A stretch of DNA of 55,543 nt, from positions 9,474 to 65,016 of the forward strand of contig FR882109.1 in assembly GCA_000435635.1 (NCBI GenBank). The letters are read 5' to 3'. Made by a program: the position numbers and the translations under genes. This document shows positions 18,847 to 28,783 of this stretch, in pieces; positions within the stretch are counted from its first letter, which is position 1; each line of letters begins with the position of its first letter. This DNA comes from Prevotella sp. CAG:1320 (GTDB lineage Bacteria > Bacteroidota > Bacteroidia > Bacteroidales > Bacteroidaceae). A model generated the notes under the pieces. The model was not told where the DNA came from, made no database searches, and saw only the letters and a program-made list of their open reading frames with translations.

Positions 18847-20094
18847 ATGAAAATCGAAAACTTTAACTTTGCCGGTCATAAGGCAATTGTCCGTGTGGAC
18901 TTCAATGTACCCCTGGACGAAAATGGTAACGTAACAGACGACACCCGCATCCGCGGCGCGCTTCCCACGTTGAAGAAAGTGCTGAACGATGGTGGCGCGT
19001 TGATTATGATGAGCCACATGGGCAAGCCCAAAGGCAAGGTAAAGCCCGAGTTGTCTCTCTCCCAAATCGTAAAGAACGTAAGCGACGCATTGGGCGTGGA
19101 AGTGAAGTTCGCCAAGGATTGCGGCAACGCTGATGCCGAAGCCGCTGCGCTGAAGCCCGGAGAGGCTCTGCTGCTGGAGAACTTGCGCTACTATCCCGAA
19201 GAGGAAGGCAAGCCCGTAGGCGTAGAGAAAGGTACGCCCGAGTATGATGCCGCCAAGGAGGAGATGAAAGGTCGCCAAAAAGACTTTGCCAAGAAGTTGG
19301 CATCCTACGCAGACGTATACGTGATGGACGCTTTCGGCACCGCTCACCGCAAGCACGCTTCCACCGCTGTCATCGCCGACTATTTCGACAAGGACCACAA
19401 GATGCTGGGCTACCTGATGGAGAAAGAGGTCAACGCCGTCAAGGCCGTGCTCAGCGACATCAAGCGCCCCTTCACCGCCATCATGGGCGGCAGCAAGGTA
19501 TCCACGAAGATCGGCATCATCGAAAACCTGCTCACCAAGGTGGACAACCTCATCCTCTGCGGCGGAATGACCTACACCTTCGCCAAGGCCATGGGCGGCA
19601 AGATAGGCAAGAGCATCTGCGAGGACGACAAGCTCGACGTGGCTCTCGACGTGATGAAGAAGGCCAAGGAGAACGGCGTGAACCTGGTGCTCGGCACAGA
19701 CTCCATCATCGCCGACGACTTCAAGAACGACGCCAACCAGAAGGTGGCTCCCTCCAACGACATCCCCGACGGATGGGAAGGCATGGACGCGGGACCTGAG
19801 ACCCGCAAGGCATTCGCCGCCGCCATCAAGGGTGCCAAGACCATCCTTTGGAATGGTCCCGCGGGCGTATTCGAGTTCGACAACTTCACGGGAGGCTCCA
19901 AGGCCATCGCCGAGGCCGTGGCCGAGGCTACCAAGGAGGGAGCGTTCTCTCTGATAGGTGGTGGCGACTCCGTGGCTTGTATCAACAAGTTCGGCTTGGC
20001 TGACCAGGTGTCTTACATCTCTACAGGCGGTGGCGCGCTGCTCGAGGCCATCGAGGGCAAGGTGTTGCCAGGCGTAGCCGCTATCGAGAAATAA
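18847..20094 (+). CDS. pgk: Phosphoglycerate kinase
   Basis: Glycolytic enzyme that moves phosphate from 1,3-bisphosphoglycerate to ADP. Visible motifs are the N-terminal signature [13 protein letters not shown] (about 17-29), [32 protein letters not shown] and the C-terminal nucleotide-site GGGDSVACI and STGGGALLE. The 415-residue length is normal. It has its own -7 box and terminator, so it is likely a single-gene unit. Its codon use looks more biased than that of its neighbours (many GCC, GGC, AAG), as expected for high expression. Confidence 0.98.
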   Translation: MKIENFNFAGHKAIVRVDFNVPLDENGNVTDDTRIRGALPTLKKVLNDGGALIMMSHMGKPKGKVKPELSLSQIVKNVSDALGVEVKFAKDCGNADAEAAALKPGEALLLENLRYYPEEEGKPVGVEKGTPEYDAAKEEMKGRQKDFAKKLASYADVYVMDAFGTAHRKHASTAVIADYFDKDHKMLGYLMEKEVNAVKAVLSDIKRPFTAIMGGSKVSTKIGIIENLLTKVDNLILCGGMTYTFAKAMGGKIGKSICEDDKLDVALDVMKKAKENGVNLVLGTDSIIADDFKNDANQKVAPSNDIPDGWEGMDAGPETRKAFAAAIKGAKTILWNGPAGVFEFDNFTGGSKAIAEAVAEATKEGAFSLIGGGDSVACINKFGLADQVSYISTGGGALLEAIEGKVLPGVAAIEK

Positions 20095-20107
20095 ACCACA
20101 GGAAACG

Positions 20108-20147
20108 AAAAGATGCACTTGGCACTTTTGCTCGGTGCATCTTTTTT
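20108..20147 (+). terminator. Rho-independent terminator of pgk
   Basis: The stem AAAAGATGCAC (20108-20118) pairs with GTGCATCTTTT, with a 16-nt loop and a T tract after it. Confidence 0.9.
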
Positions 20148-20183
20148 GTTTTCCCGTGCTTAACCATTACCTAATATCAAGTC

Positions 20184-21881
20184 ATGGATTGGATTGTTAA
20201 TTTGTTTACCGACACGGACTCTGTGGCGCATATCGCCTTGCTCTACGCTTTCGTCATCTCTTTTGGCGTATTCCTCGGCAAGGTCAAGATAGGAGGTATT
20301 GCGCTGGGAGCCACCTTCGTGCTCTTCGTCGGCATCCTGGCCGGACACGTGGGCTTTACCGCGCCCGCTGATATCCTTTCATTCATACAAGACTTCGGAC
20401 TGATACTTTTTGTCTTCATGATAGGTCTGCAGGTGGGGCCTGGCTTCTTCGAGAGTTTCCGCAAGGGCGGCTTCAGCCTCAACTTGATGGCCATGCTGAT
20501 GATATTCCTCAACGTCCTGGTGATGTTCGGGTGCTACTACCTGTTCTTCGACACAAGCAACCCCGTCAACCTGCCCATGATGGTGGGTACCATGTACGGC
20601 GCCGTCACCAACACCCCCGGTCTCGGAGCTGCCAACGAAGCGTTGCAGAGCGTGTTCCCCAATGGCGCTCCCAGCATAGCCAACGGTTATGCCTGCGCCT
20701 ACCCCCTGGGTGTGCTTGGCATCATCGGCACCACCATCCTGCTGAAATACATCTGCAAGGTGAAACTGGAGGACGAGGAGAAGAAGCTGGACGAGGCCGA
20801 GGCCGCCAACCCCCACGCGAAGCCCCACCTGATGCACTTGCGCATAGACAACGACTATATCACGGGGCGCACGCTGAAGCAGATCTCCGAGTCCCTCAAC
20901 CGTGACCTGGTCTGCTCCCGCTTCATGCATAACGGAGAGGTGAGCACGCCCAACAGGGACACCATATTCGAGAAGGGCGACGAGGTGCTCGTGGTATGCG
21001 CCGAGGACGACGCGGAGGCCATCAAGGCCTTCATCGGCCCCGAGATAGACGCTGACTGGGACCGCAAGAGCGACGAGCGCAAGGTGCACATGATATCAAA
21101 GCGCATCCTGGTGACCCGCCCCGAGATGAACGGCAAGACGCTGGGCAAGATGCACTTCTCCAGCGTGTACGGCGTGAACATCACCCGCATCACCCGCCAG
21201 GGCATAGACCTCTTCGCCAGCCGCAACCACCACTTCCACGTGGGTGACCGCGTGATGGTGATAGGCCCCGAGGAGAACGTCAACCGCGTGGCCGAGATGA
21301 TGGGCAACTCCGTCAAGAGGCTCGACGCGCCCAACATCGCCACCATCTTTATCGGCATACTGGTAGGTATCCTTTTCGGAAGCCTGCCCATCATGGTGCC
21401 GGGCATGCCCGTGCCCTTGAAGCTGGGCATCGCCGGCGGCCCGCTGATAATAGCCATCCTGGTAGGCCGCTTCGGCCACCTCATCAAGCTGGTGACCTAT
21501 ACCACCACCTCCGCCAACATGATGCTGCGCGAGATAGGACTGGTGCTCTTCCTGGCCAGTGTCGGCATCAAGGCAGGCGCGGGCTTCTGGGAGACCGTGG
21601 TGGCAGGCGACGGACTGAAATACGTGGGATGCGGCTTCCTGATCACCATCATCCCCATCTTCATCGTGGGTGCCATCGCCCGCCTGAAGTACAAGTTCAA
21701 CTACTTCACCATCATGGGTATGATAGCCGGCTCCTATACCGACCCTCCCGCCTTGGCCTACGCCAACTCCACCTGCTCCAAGGAAGCTCCCGCCGTGGGC
21801 TACTCCACGGTTTATCCGCTGAGCATGTTCCTCAGGATAGTGGTGGCGCAGATAGTCGTGCTCTTCTTCTGCGCGGGATAG
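20184..21881 (+). CDS. AspT/YidE-family putative transporter
   Basis: A 565-residue inner-membrane protein of the aspartate-alanine exchanger family. An N-terminal block of membrane helices (about 10-195) has the [16 protein letters not shown] segment, two RCK_C-type cytosolic domains occupy about 210-380, and a second helix block with [16 protein letters not shown] repeats the first motif: an internal duplication typical of the family. The ending [19 protein letters not shown] is conserved. It is placed between two terminators, so it is transcribed alone. The substrate is not known; AspT itself exchanges aspartate for alanine. Confidence 0.88.
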   Translation: MDWIVNLFTDTDSVAHIALLYAFVISFGVFLGKVKIGGIALGATFVLFVGILAGHVGFTAPADILSFIQDFGLILFVFMIGLQVGPGFFESFRKGGFSLNLMAMLMIFLNVLVMFGCYYLFFDTSNPVNLPMMVGTMYGAVTNTPGLGAANEALQSVFPNGAPSIANGYACAYPLGVLGIIGTTILLKYICKVKLEDEEKKLDEAEAANPHAKPHLMHLRIDNDYITGRTLKQISESLNRDLVCSRFMHNGEVSTPNRDTIFEKGDEVLVVCAEDDAEAIKAFIGPEIDADWDRKSDERKVHMISKRILVTRPEMNGKTLGKMHFSSVYGVNITRITRQGIDLFASRNHHFHVGDRVMVIGPEENVNRVAEMMGNSVKRLDAPNIATIFIGILVGILFGSLPIMVPGMPVPLKLGIAGGPLIIAILVGRFGHLIKLVTYTTTSANMMLREIGLVLFLASVGIKAGAGFWETVVAGDGLKYVGCGFLITIIPIFIVGAIARLKYKFNYFTIMGMIAGSYTDPPALAYANSTCSKEAPAVGYSTVYPLSMFLRIVVAQIVVLFFCAG

Positions 21882-21910
21882 CAAGCCATTACGCTTCGCT
21901 TGTATAAATA

Positions 21911-21955
21911 AAAAAGCGGCGCACGCGGGCAAGAGCCCGTCAGTGCGCCGCTTTT
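21911..21955 (+). terminator. Rho-independent terminator after the AspT-like gene
   Basis: AAAAGCGGCGCAC pairs with GTGCGCCGCTTTT, with an inner GGGC/GCCC hairpin. The palindrome array begins directly behind it. Confidence 0.88.
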
Positions 21956-21959
21956 ACAT

Positions 21960-22062
21960 AAATCAACTTATTTCGCCCATCAAAATAACTTATTTCGCTC
22001 GTCAAAATAACTTGTTTTGTCCACCAAAACAAGTTATTTTCATTGGCAAAACAAGTTGCTTT
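21960..22062. repeat. Palindrome array, AAAACAACTTGTTTT type (5 copies)
   Basis: Palindrome centres are at 21967, 21989, 22011, 22033 and 22055, exactly 22 bp apart. The first three copies have a central C, the last two a central G (inverted orientation). The spacers are GCCCATC, GCTCGTC, GTCCACC and CATTGGC. It lies between a terminator and the glnS promoter. Confidence 0.9.
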
Positions 22063-22223
22063 CCGAGACCGGTATCAACACAAGGCTTTTACCCAAACGT
22101 GTCATCATGACCCAATGGAATCCCGTGGATATAGCGCGCGCTTAACGAATGCCACGCGGCCTTATTCAAGCGCAATTTCAACAAATTAAAGTTAAGAATA
22201 GCCATTATACCGAAAGATATTCG
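22063..22223. other. Non-coding spacer before the glnS promoter
   Basis: I see no gene or repeat in this stretch; it ends in AT-rich sequence leading into the glnS -7 box. Confidence 0.4.
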
Positions 22224-22231
22224 TATCTTTG
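22224..22231 (+). promoter_or_regulatory. -7 box of glnS (TATCTTTG)
   Basis: Full match to TAnnTTTG, 30 bp before the ATG. No clear -33 TTTG is seen. Confidence 0.65.
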
Positions 22232-22261
22232 TGGCCAAATAATCCATAAACAACGAAAATA

Positions 22262-23977
22262 ATGATCAATAGGACTGAAAACGCCAACGAGGAAAAGAAA
22301 AGCACCAGCTTCGTGGAGCAACTAGTAGAGGATGACCTGGCAGCGGGCAAGAACGGGGGACGCATACAGACGCGCTTCCCGCCAGAACCTAACGGGTACT
22401 TGCACATAGGCCACGCGAAAGCTATCTGCATGGATTTCGGCGTGGCGGAGAAATATAACGGTGTCTGCAACCTGCGCTTCGACGACACCAACCCCAGCAA
22501 GGAGAACACCGAGTACGTGGAGAACATACTGGAAGACATCAAATGGCTGGGCTTCCACTGGGAGAACGTATACTATGCCTCCGACTACTTCCAGAAGCTG
22601 TGGGACTTCGCCATCTGGATGATAAAGAACGGGCACGCCTACGTGGACGAGCAGACCAGCGAGCAGATAGCCGAGCAGAAGGGAACGCCCACCACGCCGG
22701 GCAAGCCCAGTCCCTACCGAGACCGCCCCGTGGAGGAGAACCTGCGCCTCTTCGAGCAGATGAACACGCCCGAGGCCGTGGAAGGCAGCATGGTGCTGAG
22801 GGCCAAGCTGGACATGGCCAACCCGAACATGCACTTCCGTGACCCGGTCATCTACCGCATCATACAGACACCCCACCACCGCACGGGTACACAGTGGCAC
22901 TGCTATCCCATGTATGACTTCGCCCACGGGCAAAGCGACTACTTCGAGGGTGTCACCCACTCTATTTGCACCCTGGAGTTCGTGCCCCACAGGCCGCTCT
23001 ACGACAAGTTCGTTGACTTCCTGAAAGAGATGGACGGCACAGGCGACAACCTCACGGACAACAGGCCGAGGCAGATAGAGTTCAACCGGCTCAACCTGAC
23101 CTATACCGTGATGAGCAAGCGCAAGCTCCACCAACTGGTGGACGAGCACCTGGTGAACGGATGGGACGACCCCCGCATGCCTACCCTATGCGGCATGAGG
23201 CGCAGGGGATACTCCCCCGAGAGCGTCAGGAACTTCATCGACTCCATAGGCTACACCAAGTTTGACGCGCTCAACGACATGGCCTTGCTGGAAGCGGCCG
23301 TCAGGGACGACCTGAACAAGCGGGCACGCAGGGTAAGCGCCGTGATAGACCCCGTGAAGCTGGTCATCACCAACTATCCCGACGGGCAAAGCGAGGAGAT
23401 GACCACGCAAAACAACCCCGAGAACGAGGCGGACGGCACGCATACCATCTCCTTCTCGAAGAACCTCTATATCGAGCGGGCTGACTTCATGGAAGACGCT
23501 CCCAAGAAGTTCTTCCGCATGACCCCTGGAAAGGAGGTGAGACTGAAGAGTGCCTACATCGTGAAGTGTACGGGATGCGACAAGGACGCCGATGGCAACG
23601 TGACCACCATCTACGCCGAGTATGACCCCCAGAGTAAGACGGGCATGGAGGGAGCCAACCGCAAAGTGAAAGGCACGCTCCACTGGGTATCCCAAGACCA
23701 CTGCGTGAAGGCGGAGGTGAGGGAGTACGACCGCCTCTTCAGCGTGGAGAACCCCTCCGCGGAGGAAGGTGACTTCCGAGACCTGCTCAACCCCGAGAGC
23801 CTCAAGGTGAACAAGGAGTGCTACGTGGAGCGGGACGCTGCTATCCGCAAGCCAGGAGAATACCTGCAGTTCCAGCGCATCGGATACTTCATGGCCGACC
23901 CCGACTCCACGCCTGAGCATCCCGTGTTCAACAAGACCGTAGGCCTGAAGGATACCTGGGCCAAGCAAAACAAGTAA
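22262..23977 (+). CDS. glnS: Glutaminyl-tRNA synthetase
   Basis: Class I synthetase that charges tRNA-Gln. The HIGH signature is PPEPNGYLHIGHAK (about 40-50) and the KMSKS equivalent is VMSKRK near residue 283. The catalytic-domain segments LRFDDTNPSKE and PTLCGMRRRGY are present, and a C-terminal anticodon-binding beta-barrel domain follows. At 571 residues it has the normal GlnRS length. Presence of GlnRS implies direct Gln-tRNA charging rather than only the GatCAB route. Confidence 0.97.
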   Translation: MINRTENANEEKKSTSFVEQLVEDDLAAGKNGGRIQTRFPPEPNGYLHIGHAKAICMDFGVAEKYNGVCNLRFDDTNPSKENTEYVENILEDIKWLGFHWENVYYASDYFQKLWDFAIWMIKNGHAYVDEQTSEQIAEQKGTPTTPGKPSPYRDRPVEENLRLFEQMNTPEAVEGSMVLRAKLDMANPNMHFRDPVIYRIIQTPHHRTGTQWHCYPMYDFAHGQSDYFEGVTHSICTLEFVPHRPLYDKFVDFLKEMDGTGDNLTDNRPRQIEFNRLNLTYTVMSKRKLHQLVDEHLVNGWDDPRMPTLCGMRRRGYSPESVRNFIDSIGYTKFDALNDMALLEAAVRDDLNKRARRVSAVIDPVKLVITNYPDGQSEEMTTQNNPENEADGTHTISFSKNLYIERADFMEDAPKKFFRMTPGKEVRLKSAYIVKCTGCDKDADGNVTTIYAEYDPQSKTGMEGANRKVKGTLHWVSQDHCVKAEVREYDRLFSVENPSAEEGDFRDLLNPESLKVNKECYVERDAAIRKPGEYLQFQRIGYFMADPDSTPEHPVFNKTVGLKDTWAKQNK

Positions 23978-24003
23978 TTTCCCACAGCCTATTAAAGACC
24001 AAT

Positions 24004-24633
24004 ATGGAAATCATCACCGACCTGCTAGACCATCTCAACTATTTCTATGTATTTTTCCTGATGCTGCTGGAGAGCACCGTCATACCCGTTCCCTCGGAAC
24101 TGGTGGTGGCTCCAGCCGCCTTCAGGGCCGCCGCGGGCGAGCTGGACATTTGGCTCGTCATCCTGCTAGCCACCCTCGGAGCCGACTGCGGAGCCTCCAT
24201 CAACTACGCCGCAGGCTACTATCTGGGCAGGCCCATCATCTATCGCTTCGCCAACAGCCGACTGGGCCATCTCTGCCTGCTCAACCAACACAAGGTGGAG
24301 AAGAGCGAGAAGTATTTCTACGACCACGGCATGGTGGCCACCATCACGGGAAGGCTGCTGCCTGGCATTCGCCACCTCATTTCCATCCCCGCCGGACTGG
24401 CGAAGATGCACTACTGGAAGTTCCTGCTCTACACCACGATAGGCGCCGGGGCATGGAACTGCATCCTGGCCGCCTTGGGGTGGTATCTGCACTCCATCGT
24501 GCCCAAGGAACAACTCCACGACAAAATCATGGAGTATAGCGAGTATATCAAGCTCGTGCTCGTGGCCGCAGTGCTCGTGGCCATCGTCTACTTCCTGGCC
24601 AAGCGGTATCTCAAGAAGCGCAAGCAAGGCTGA
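24004..24633 (+). CDS. DedA/SNARE-associated family membrane protein
   Basis: A 209-residue inner-membrane protein with hydrophobic segments near 12-50, 50-70, 140-160 and 175-200. The family motif is visible as GADCGASINYAAGYYLGRP and TGRLLPGIRHLISIPAGLAKM, with the essential arginines of DedA proteins. DedA proteins are thought to act as lipid scramblases or in undecaprenyl-phosphate recycling. It lies 26 bp after glnS and 44 bp before ligA on the same strand, possibly co-transcribed with glnS. The C terminus is lysine-rich. Confidence 0.87.
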   Translation: MEIITDLLDHLNYFYVFFLMLLESTVIPVPSELVVAPAAFRAAAGELDIWLVILLATLGADCGASINYAAGYYLGRPIIYRFANSRLGHLCLLNQHKVEKSEKYFYDHGMVATITGRLLPGIRHLISIPAGLAKMHYWKFLLYTTIGAGAWNCILAALGWYLHSIVPKEQLHDKIMEYSEYIKLVLVAAVLVAIVYFLAKRYLKKRKQG

Positions 24634-24677
24634 GCCGTCCCGCTCCCCTACCCTTATATCTAACGACATTCACGTCT

Positions 24678-26663
24678 ATGGAAAACCCAACCACACGCAT
24701 GAGGCAACTCATCGAACGCCTCAACCAAGCCTCGGAAGCCTATTACAACGGGCAACGGGAATTGATGAGCGACTATGAGTGGGACGCGCTCTTCGACCAA
24801 CTGAAAACGCTGGAAGAAGAGACTGGCATCGTCCTGCCTGGTTCCCCCACCCATAAAGTATCGGAAGACAGCATCGCGGGACAGAAAGAGGCCCACGAGT
24901 TTCCCGCCCTCTCACTGGCCAAGACCAAGAGCGTGGCGGAGCTGGCCAGCTGGGCAGGCGCACGCCCCGTTTGGCTCTCGTGGAAGCTGGACGGCCTGAC
25001 GCTGGTGGTGACCTATGACAACGGCAAACTGACCAAAGTGGTGACACGCGGTGACGGACACATAGGCACCAACATCACCCACCTGGCTCCCGCCATAGAG
25101 GGCATCCTGCCACGGGTAACGGCGGAAGGCCACATGGTGATACGCGGAGAGGCCGTCATCTCCTATGATGACTTCGAGCGCTTCTTGCTGGAAAGCGGAG
25201 GCGACTACGCCAATCCCCGCAACCTGGCCTCGGGCACCCTGGCTTTGAAAGATATTGAAGAGGTAAGGCGGCGACATGTACACTGGGTACCCTTCACCTT
25301 GGTATACACCGACAAAGACATCAACTCCTGGGGAGAGCGCATGCGCTACCTGGAGCAGTTGGGCTTCCAGCCCGTGGAGCGGGAAGAGATAACCCAACCA
25401 GACAACCCCAACCTGCAAGCCTGCATCGACCGATGGACGGAGAAGGTGACCAGCGGGAAGAATCCTTACTCGGTGGACGGATTGGTCATCACCTACGACG
25501 ACACCGCCTACGCCCAGACAGGTTCCGTCACTGGCCATCACGCCACCCGTGGAGGCATGGCCTTCAAATGGCAAGACGAAGCGGCCGAGACCACGCTAGA
25601 CCATATCGAGTGGTCGTGCGCGGCGGGCAGCATCTCCCCGGTGGCGGTGTTCACCCCCGTGGAGCTGGAAGGCACCACCGTTAGGCGTGCCTCGCTGTGC
25701 AACATCAGTGAGTGCCGCCGCCTAGGCATAGGTGGCAAGGGCACCACCCTTTCTGTCATCAAGGCCAACAAGATTATCCCGAAAGTCATCCAGGTAAGGG
25801 AGAAAGTGGGCGAATTGGAGATACCCACCCAATGCCCCGTATGTGGTGCCCCCACCATCGTGTCCGAAAACGAGACAAGCCTGATAGAGCGGTTGCAATG
25901 CACCAATCCCGATTGTGCCGCAAAACAACTCAGCAAGTTCACGCGCTTCGTTTCCAAGGAGGGGTTGGACATAGACGGCATCTCCGAGTTGACGCTGGCC
26001 AAGTTCATCAACGAGGGATTGGTTCATGAGTTTCCCGACCTCTTCCACTTGCGAGACCACGTGGGGCGCATAGAGCGATTTGAGGGCTGGGGTCCCAAGT
26101 CTACCGCCAAGCTGATGGCTTCCATAGAGAAAGCCCGCGATACCGACAGCCGCCACCTACTCTATGCCTTGAGCATCCCCTTCTGTGGCGTGGAGGTTGC
26201 CAAGCGGCTGGTTGCCTCCTTCACCATGGAGCAACTGCTGGAAATCTCCTTGCGAAATGATGGTGCCGAGATGTTGGCCAGCGTGGACGGCATTGGCCCC
26301 GAGAAATCATCACAGGTGGTGAACTGGATGCGCGACGAGCGCAACCGTGCCATGTTCCTCAGGTTGCTGGGAGAGCTAAGGGTCAAGGAGGAAGAGAAAC
26401 GGGAACTGGGCACTCGCTGCGCGGGCAAGACGTTCGTAATCACGGGAGACGTTCACCACTACAAGAACCGCGCCGAACTGAAAGCCTACATCGAGAGCCA
26501 AGGCGGCAAGGTGACGGGCAGCGTGAGCAAGTCCACCCACTACCTCATCAACAACGATGCCACTTCCTCTTCCACCAAGAACCGGAAGGCCCACGAGCTT
26601 AACATCCCCATCATCACCGAGGAAGAGTTCATCAACAGGTTCGCAAACCCTGAGACCCCCTAA
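24678..26663 (+). CDS. ligA: NAD-dependent DNA ligase, Clostridia-like subtype
   Basis: Seals nicks using NAD. The adenylation lysine is K103 in SWKLDG. The NPRNLASGTL segment follows, then the OB fold (SPVAVFTPVELEGTTV), a four-cysteine zinc finger CPVCG...CTNPDC near 385, helix-hairpin-helix repeats (EGWGPKSTAKL, DGIGPEKSS) and a BRCT domain from about 578 to the end. At 661 residues it is complete. The N-terminal SDYEWDALFDQL / SLAKTKSVAELASW pattern and the SSSTKNRKA ending resemble the ligase subtype I know from Clostridia more than the common Bacteroidales form. It may be a second, transferred ligase; this is inferred from memory. Confidence 0.9.
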   Translation: MENPTTRMRQLIERLNQASEAYYNGQRELMSDYEWDALFDQLKTLEEETGIVLPGSPTHKVSEDSIAGQKEAHEFPALSLAKTKSVAELASWAGARPVWLSWKLDGLTLVVTYDNGKLTKVVTRGDGHIGTNITHLAPAIEGILPRVTAEGHMVIRGEAVISYDDFERFLLESGGDYANPRNLASGTLALKDIEEVRRRHVHWVPFTLVYTDKDINSWGERMRYLEQLGFQPVEREEITQPDNPNLQACIDRWTEKVTSGKNPYSVDGLVITYDDTAYAQTGSVTGHHATRGGMAFKWQDEAAETTLDHIEWSCAAGSISPVAVFTPVELEGTTVRRASLCNISECRRLGIGGKGTTLSVIKANKIIPKVIQVREKVGELEIPTQCPVCGAPTIVSENETSLIERLQCTNPDCAAKQLSKFTRFVSKEGLDIDGISELTLAKFINEGLVHEFPDLFHLRDHVGRIERFEGWGPKSTAKLMASIEKARDTDSRHLLYALSIPFCGVEVAKRLVASFTMEQLLEISLRNDGAEMLASVDGIGPEKSSQVVNWMRDERNRAMFLRLLGELRVKEEEKRELGTRCAGKTFVITGDVHHYKNRAELKAYIESQGGKVTGSVSKSTHYLINNDATSSSTKNRKAHELNIPIITEEEFINRFANPETP

Positions 26664-26743
26664 GCGCCAGTTATCAAAGAAAGAAGAATTTACTGAAACA
26701 CTTTTTTCACACGGCAAGCGTTGGCTATATGGGAAAAAATTCG

Positions 26744-26751
26744 TATCTTCG
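26744..26751 (+). promoter_or_regulatory. Probable -7 box of fbp (TATCTTCG)
   Basis: One mismatch to TAnnTTTG, 26 bp before the ATG, the same position as other -7 boxes in the window. Confidence 0.5.
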
Positions 26752-26776
26752 CCCAAGATACAGCAAATGACCTAAC

Positions 26777-28756
26777 ATGAGACACTACGACTTCAAGCAA
26801 GACACCCGGTACCTGACCTTGCTCTCGCAACTATTCCCCACGGTGGCCGATGCCAGCACCGAGATTATCAACCTGCAGGCCATACTCAACCTGCCCAAGG
26901 GCACGGAGCACTTCCTGGCCGATATACACGGAGAGCACGAGGCGTTCATACACGTGTTGAAAAACGCATCGGGCAACATCAAGCGCAAGGTGAACGAGCT
27001 GTTCGGCAATACGTTGAGGGAATCGGAAACCAAGGAGTTATGCTCGCTCATCTACTATCCCGAGCAGAAACTGGAGCTGGTGAAGATGACCGAGGAGGAC
27101 ATCGATGACTGGTACCACATCACGTTGCACCAACTGGTGGCCGTGTGCCGAGACGTGTCGAGCAAGTACACCCGCTCGAAGGTGAGGAAATCGCTGCCCG
27201 CCGACTTCTCCTATATCATCCAGGAACTGCTCCATGAGCACACGGAGGACAGAGACAAGACGGCCTACGTGAACGTCATCGTGGACACTATCATCTCCAC
27301 TGGCAGAGCCGACGACTTCATCGTGGCCATAGCCAAGGTGATACAACGGCTGGCCATCGACCAGCTGCACATCTTGGGCGACATCTACGACCGAGGCCCC
27401 GGTGCGCACATCATCATGGACACGCTGCGTGACTACCACAGTTGGGACATCCAATGGGGCAACCACGACATCCTGTGGATGGGCGCGGCCGCTGGCAACG
27501 ACGCTTGCATCTGCAACGTGATAAGAATGAGCCTGCGCTACGCCAACCTCCCCACCCTGGAAGACGGCTACGGCATCAACCTCGTGCCACTGGCCACCTT
27601 CGCCATGGAGACTTATGCCGATGACCCCTGCCAGGAGTTCCAGCCCACCACGAGCGGTGGAGCCACCGACATAGACGAGAAAACCACCCGGCTGACAGCG
27701 CAAATGCATAAGGCCATCTCCGTGATACAATTCAAGATAGAGGGGCAAATCGTGCAGAGCCATCCCGGTTGGGAGATGGCCGACCGCTGCCTCTTCGAGC
27801 GCATAGACTACCAGCGGGGCACCATTAACCTGGATGACAAGACTTACAAACTGACCTCCTGCCACTTCCCCACCGTGGATGCCAGCAACCCCTATACGCT
27901 GACAGACGAGGAAAAACAGCTGATGCGCAAGCTGCACCACTCCTTCATGGTGAGCGAGAAACTGCAAAAGCATGTGCGCGAGCTGTTGCAACACGGCGGC
28001 ATGTATGCCGTGGTCAATAACAACCTGCTCTTCCACGCCTCTTGCCCGCTCAACGATGACGGCACGCTGAAGCCCGTCACCATTTACCCCGGCAGGGTAT
28101 ATAGCGGACGGGAGCTGATGCATCACATAGGCATGATGGTGCGCACGGCTTTCCAGGCAGACTCCGACCCCGAGGAGCGGCAATACGCCATAGACTACTT
28201 CCTTTACTTGTGGTGCGGCCCCAACAGCCCCTTGTTTGACAAAAGCAAGATGGCCACCTTCGAGCGTTACTTCATAGCCGACAAGGAGACCCACCGCGAG
28301 GAGAAAGGCAACTATTTCAAGTTGCGCGACAATGAGGAGATAGTAGACTCCATCATGGATGCCTTTGGCGTGAAGGGACCCAACCGGCACATCATCAACG
28401 GCCACGTGCCCGTGCATGCCTCCAAGGGAGAGAACCCCATCAAGGCCAACGGAAAGCTGATGGTGATAGACGGCGGTTTCTCGAAGGCCTATCACAACGA
28501 GACGGGCATTGCCGGCTATACCCTGGTCTATCACTCCAGGGGATTCCAGCTGGTGCAGCACGAACCTTTCACCAGCGCGGAGGAAGCCATACGCGAGGGC
28601 ACCGACATCGTGGGCACCATACAGATAGTGGAGATGTCCAACCGCCGCATGCTAGTGGCCGACACCGACAAGGGCGAGGAACTGCGCCAGCAGATAGCCG
28701 ACTTGGAGGAGCTGCTCTACGCCTATCGCCACGGCTACATCAAGGAGACACAATAA
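26777..28756 (+). CDS. fbp: Fructose-1,6-bisphosphatase class III
   Basis: Gluconeogenic phosphatase that removes phosphate from fructose 1,6-bisphosphate. At 659 residues it has the length of the class III family of Firmicutes and Bacteroidetes, unrelated to class I enzymes. Metallophosphoesterase motifs are visible: LADIHGEHEAF, ILGDIYDRGPGAH and WGNHDILWMGAAAGN; later NGHVPVHASKGENPI and VIDGGFSKAYH. It has its own probable promoter and is followed after about 30 bp by the lipoprotein gene. Confidence 0.95.
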   Translation: MRHYDFKQDTRYLTLLSQLFPTVADASTEIINLQAILNLPKGTEHFLADIHGEHEAFIHVLKNASGNIKRKVNELFGNTLRESETKELCSLIYYPEQKLELVKMTEEDIDDWYHITLHQLVAVCRDVSSKYTRSKVRKSLPADFSYIIQELLHEHTEDRDKTAYVNVIVDTIISTGRADDFIVAIAKVIQRLAIDQLHILGDIYDRGPGAHIIMDTLRDYHSWDIQWGNHDILWMGAAAGNDACICNVIRMSLRYANLPTLEDGYGINLVPLATFAMETYADDPCQEFQPTTSGGATDIDEKTTRLTAQMHKAISVIQFKIEGQIVQSHPGWEMADRCLFERIDYQRGTINLDDKTYKLTSCHFPTVDASNPYTLTDEEKQLMRKLHHSFMVSEKLQKHVRELLQHGGMYAVVNNNLLFHASCPLNDDGTLKPVTIYPGRVYSGRELMHHIGMMVRTAFQADSDPEERQYAIDYFLYLWCGPNSPLFDKSKMATFERYFIADKETHREEKGNYFKLRDNEEIVDSIMDAFGVKGPNRHIINGHVPVHASKGENPIKANGKLMVIDGGFSKAYHNETGIAGYTLVYHSRGFQLVQHEPFTSAEEAIREGTDIVGTIQIVEMSNRRMLVADTDKGEELRQQIADLEELLYAYRHGYIKETQ

Positions 28757-28783
28757 AAGGCCCTCGTCTTGCGTTATCATCTC

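Noticed and set aside
18787..20118. 443-residue minus-strand open frame
   Set aside because: Antisense shadow of pgk, caused by its biased codon use.
27038..28561. 507-residue minus-strand open frame
   Set aside because: Antisense shadow of fbp, composed of His/Val/Gly-rich sequence typical of such shadows.
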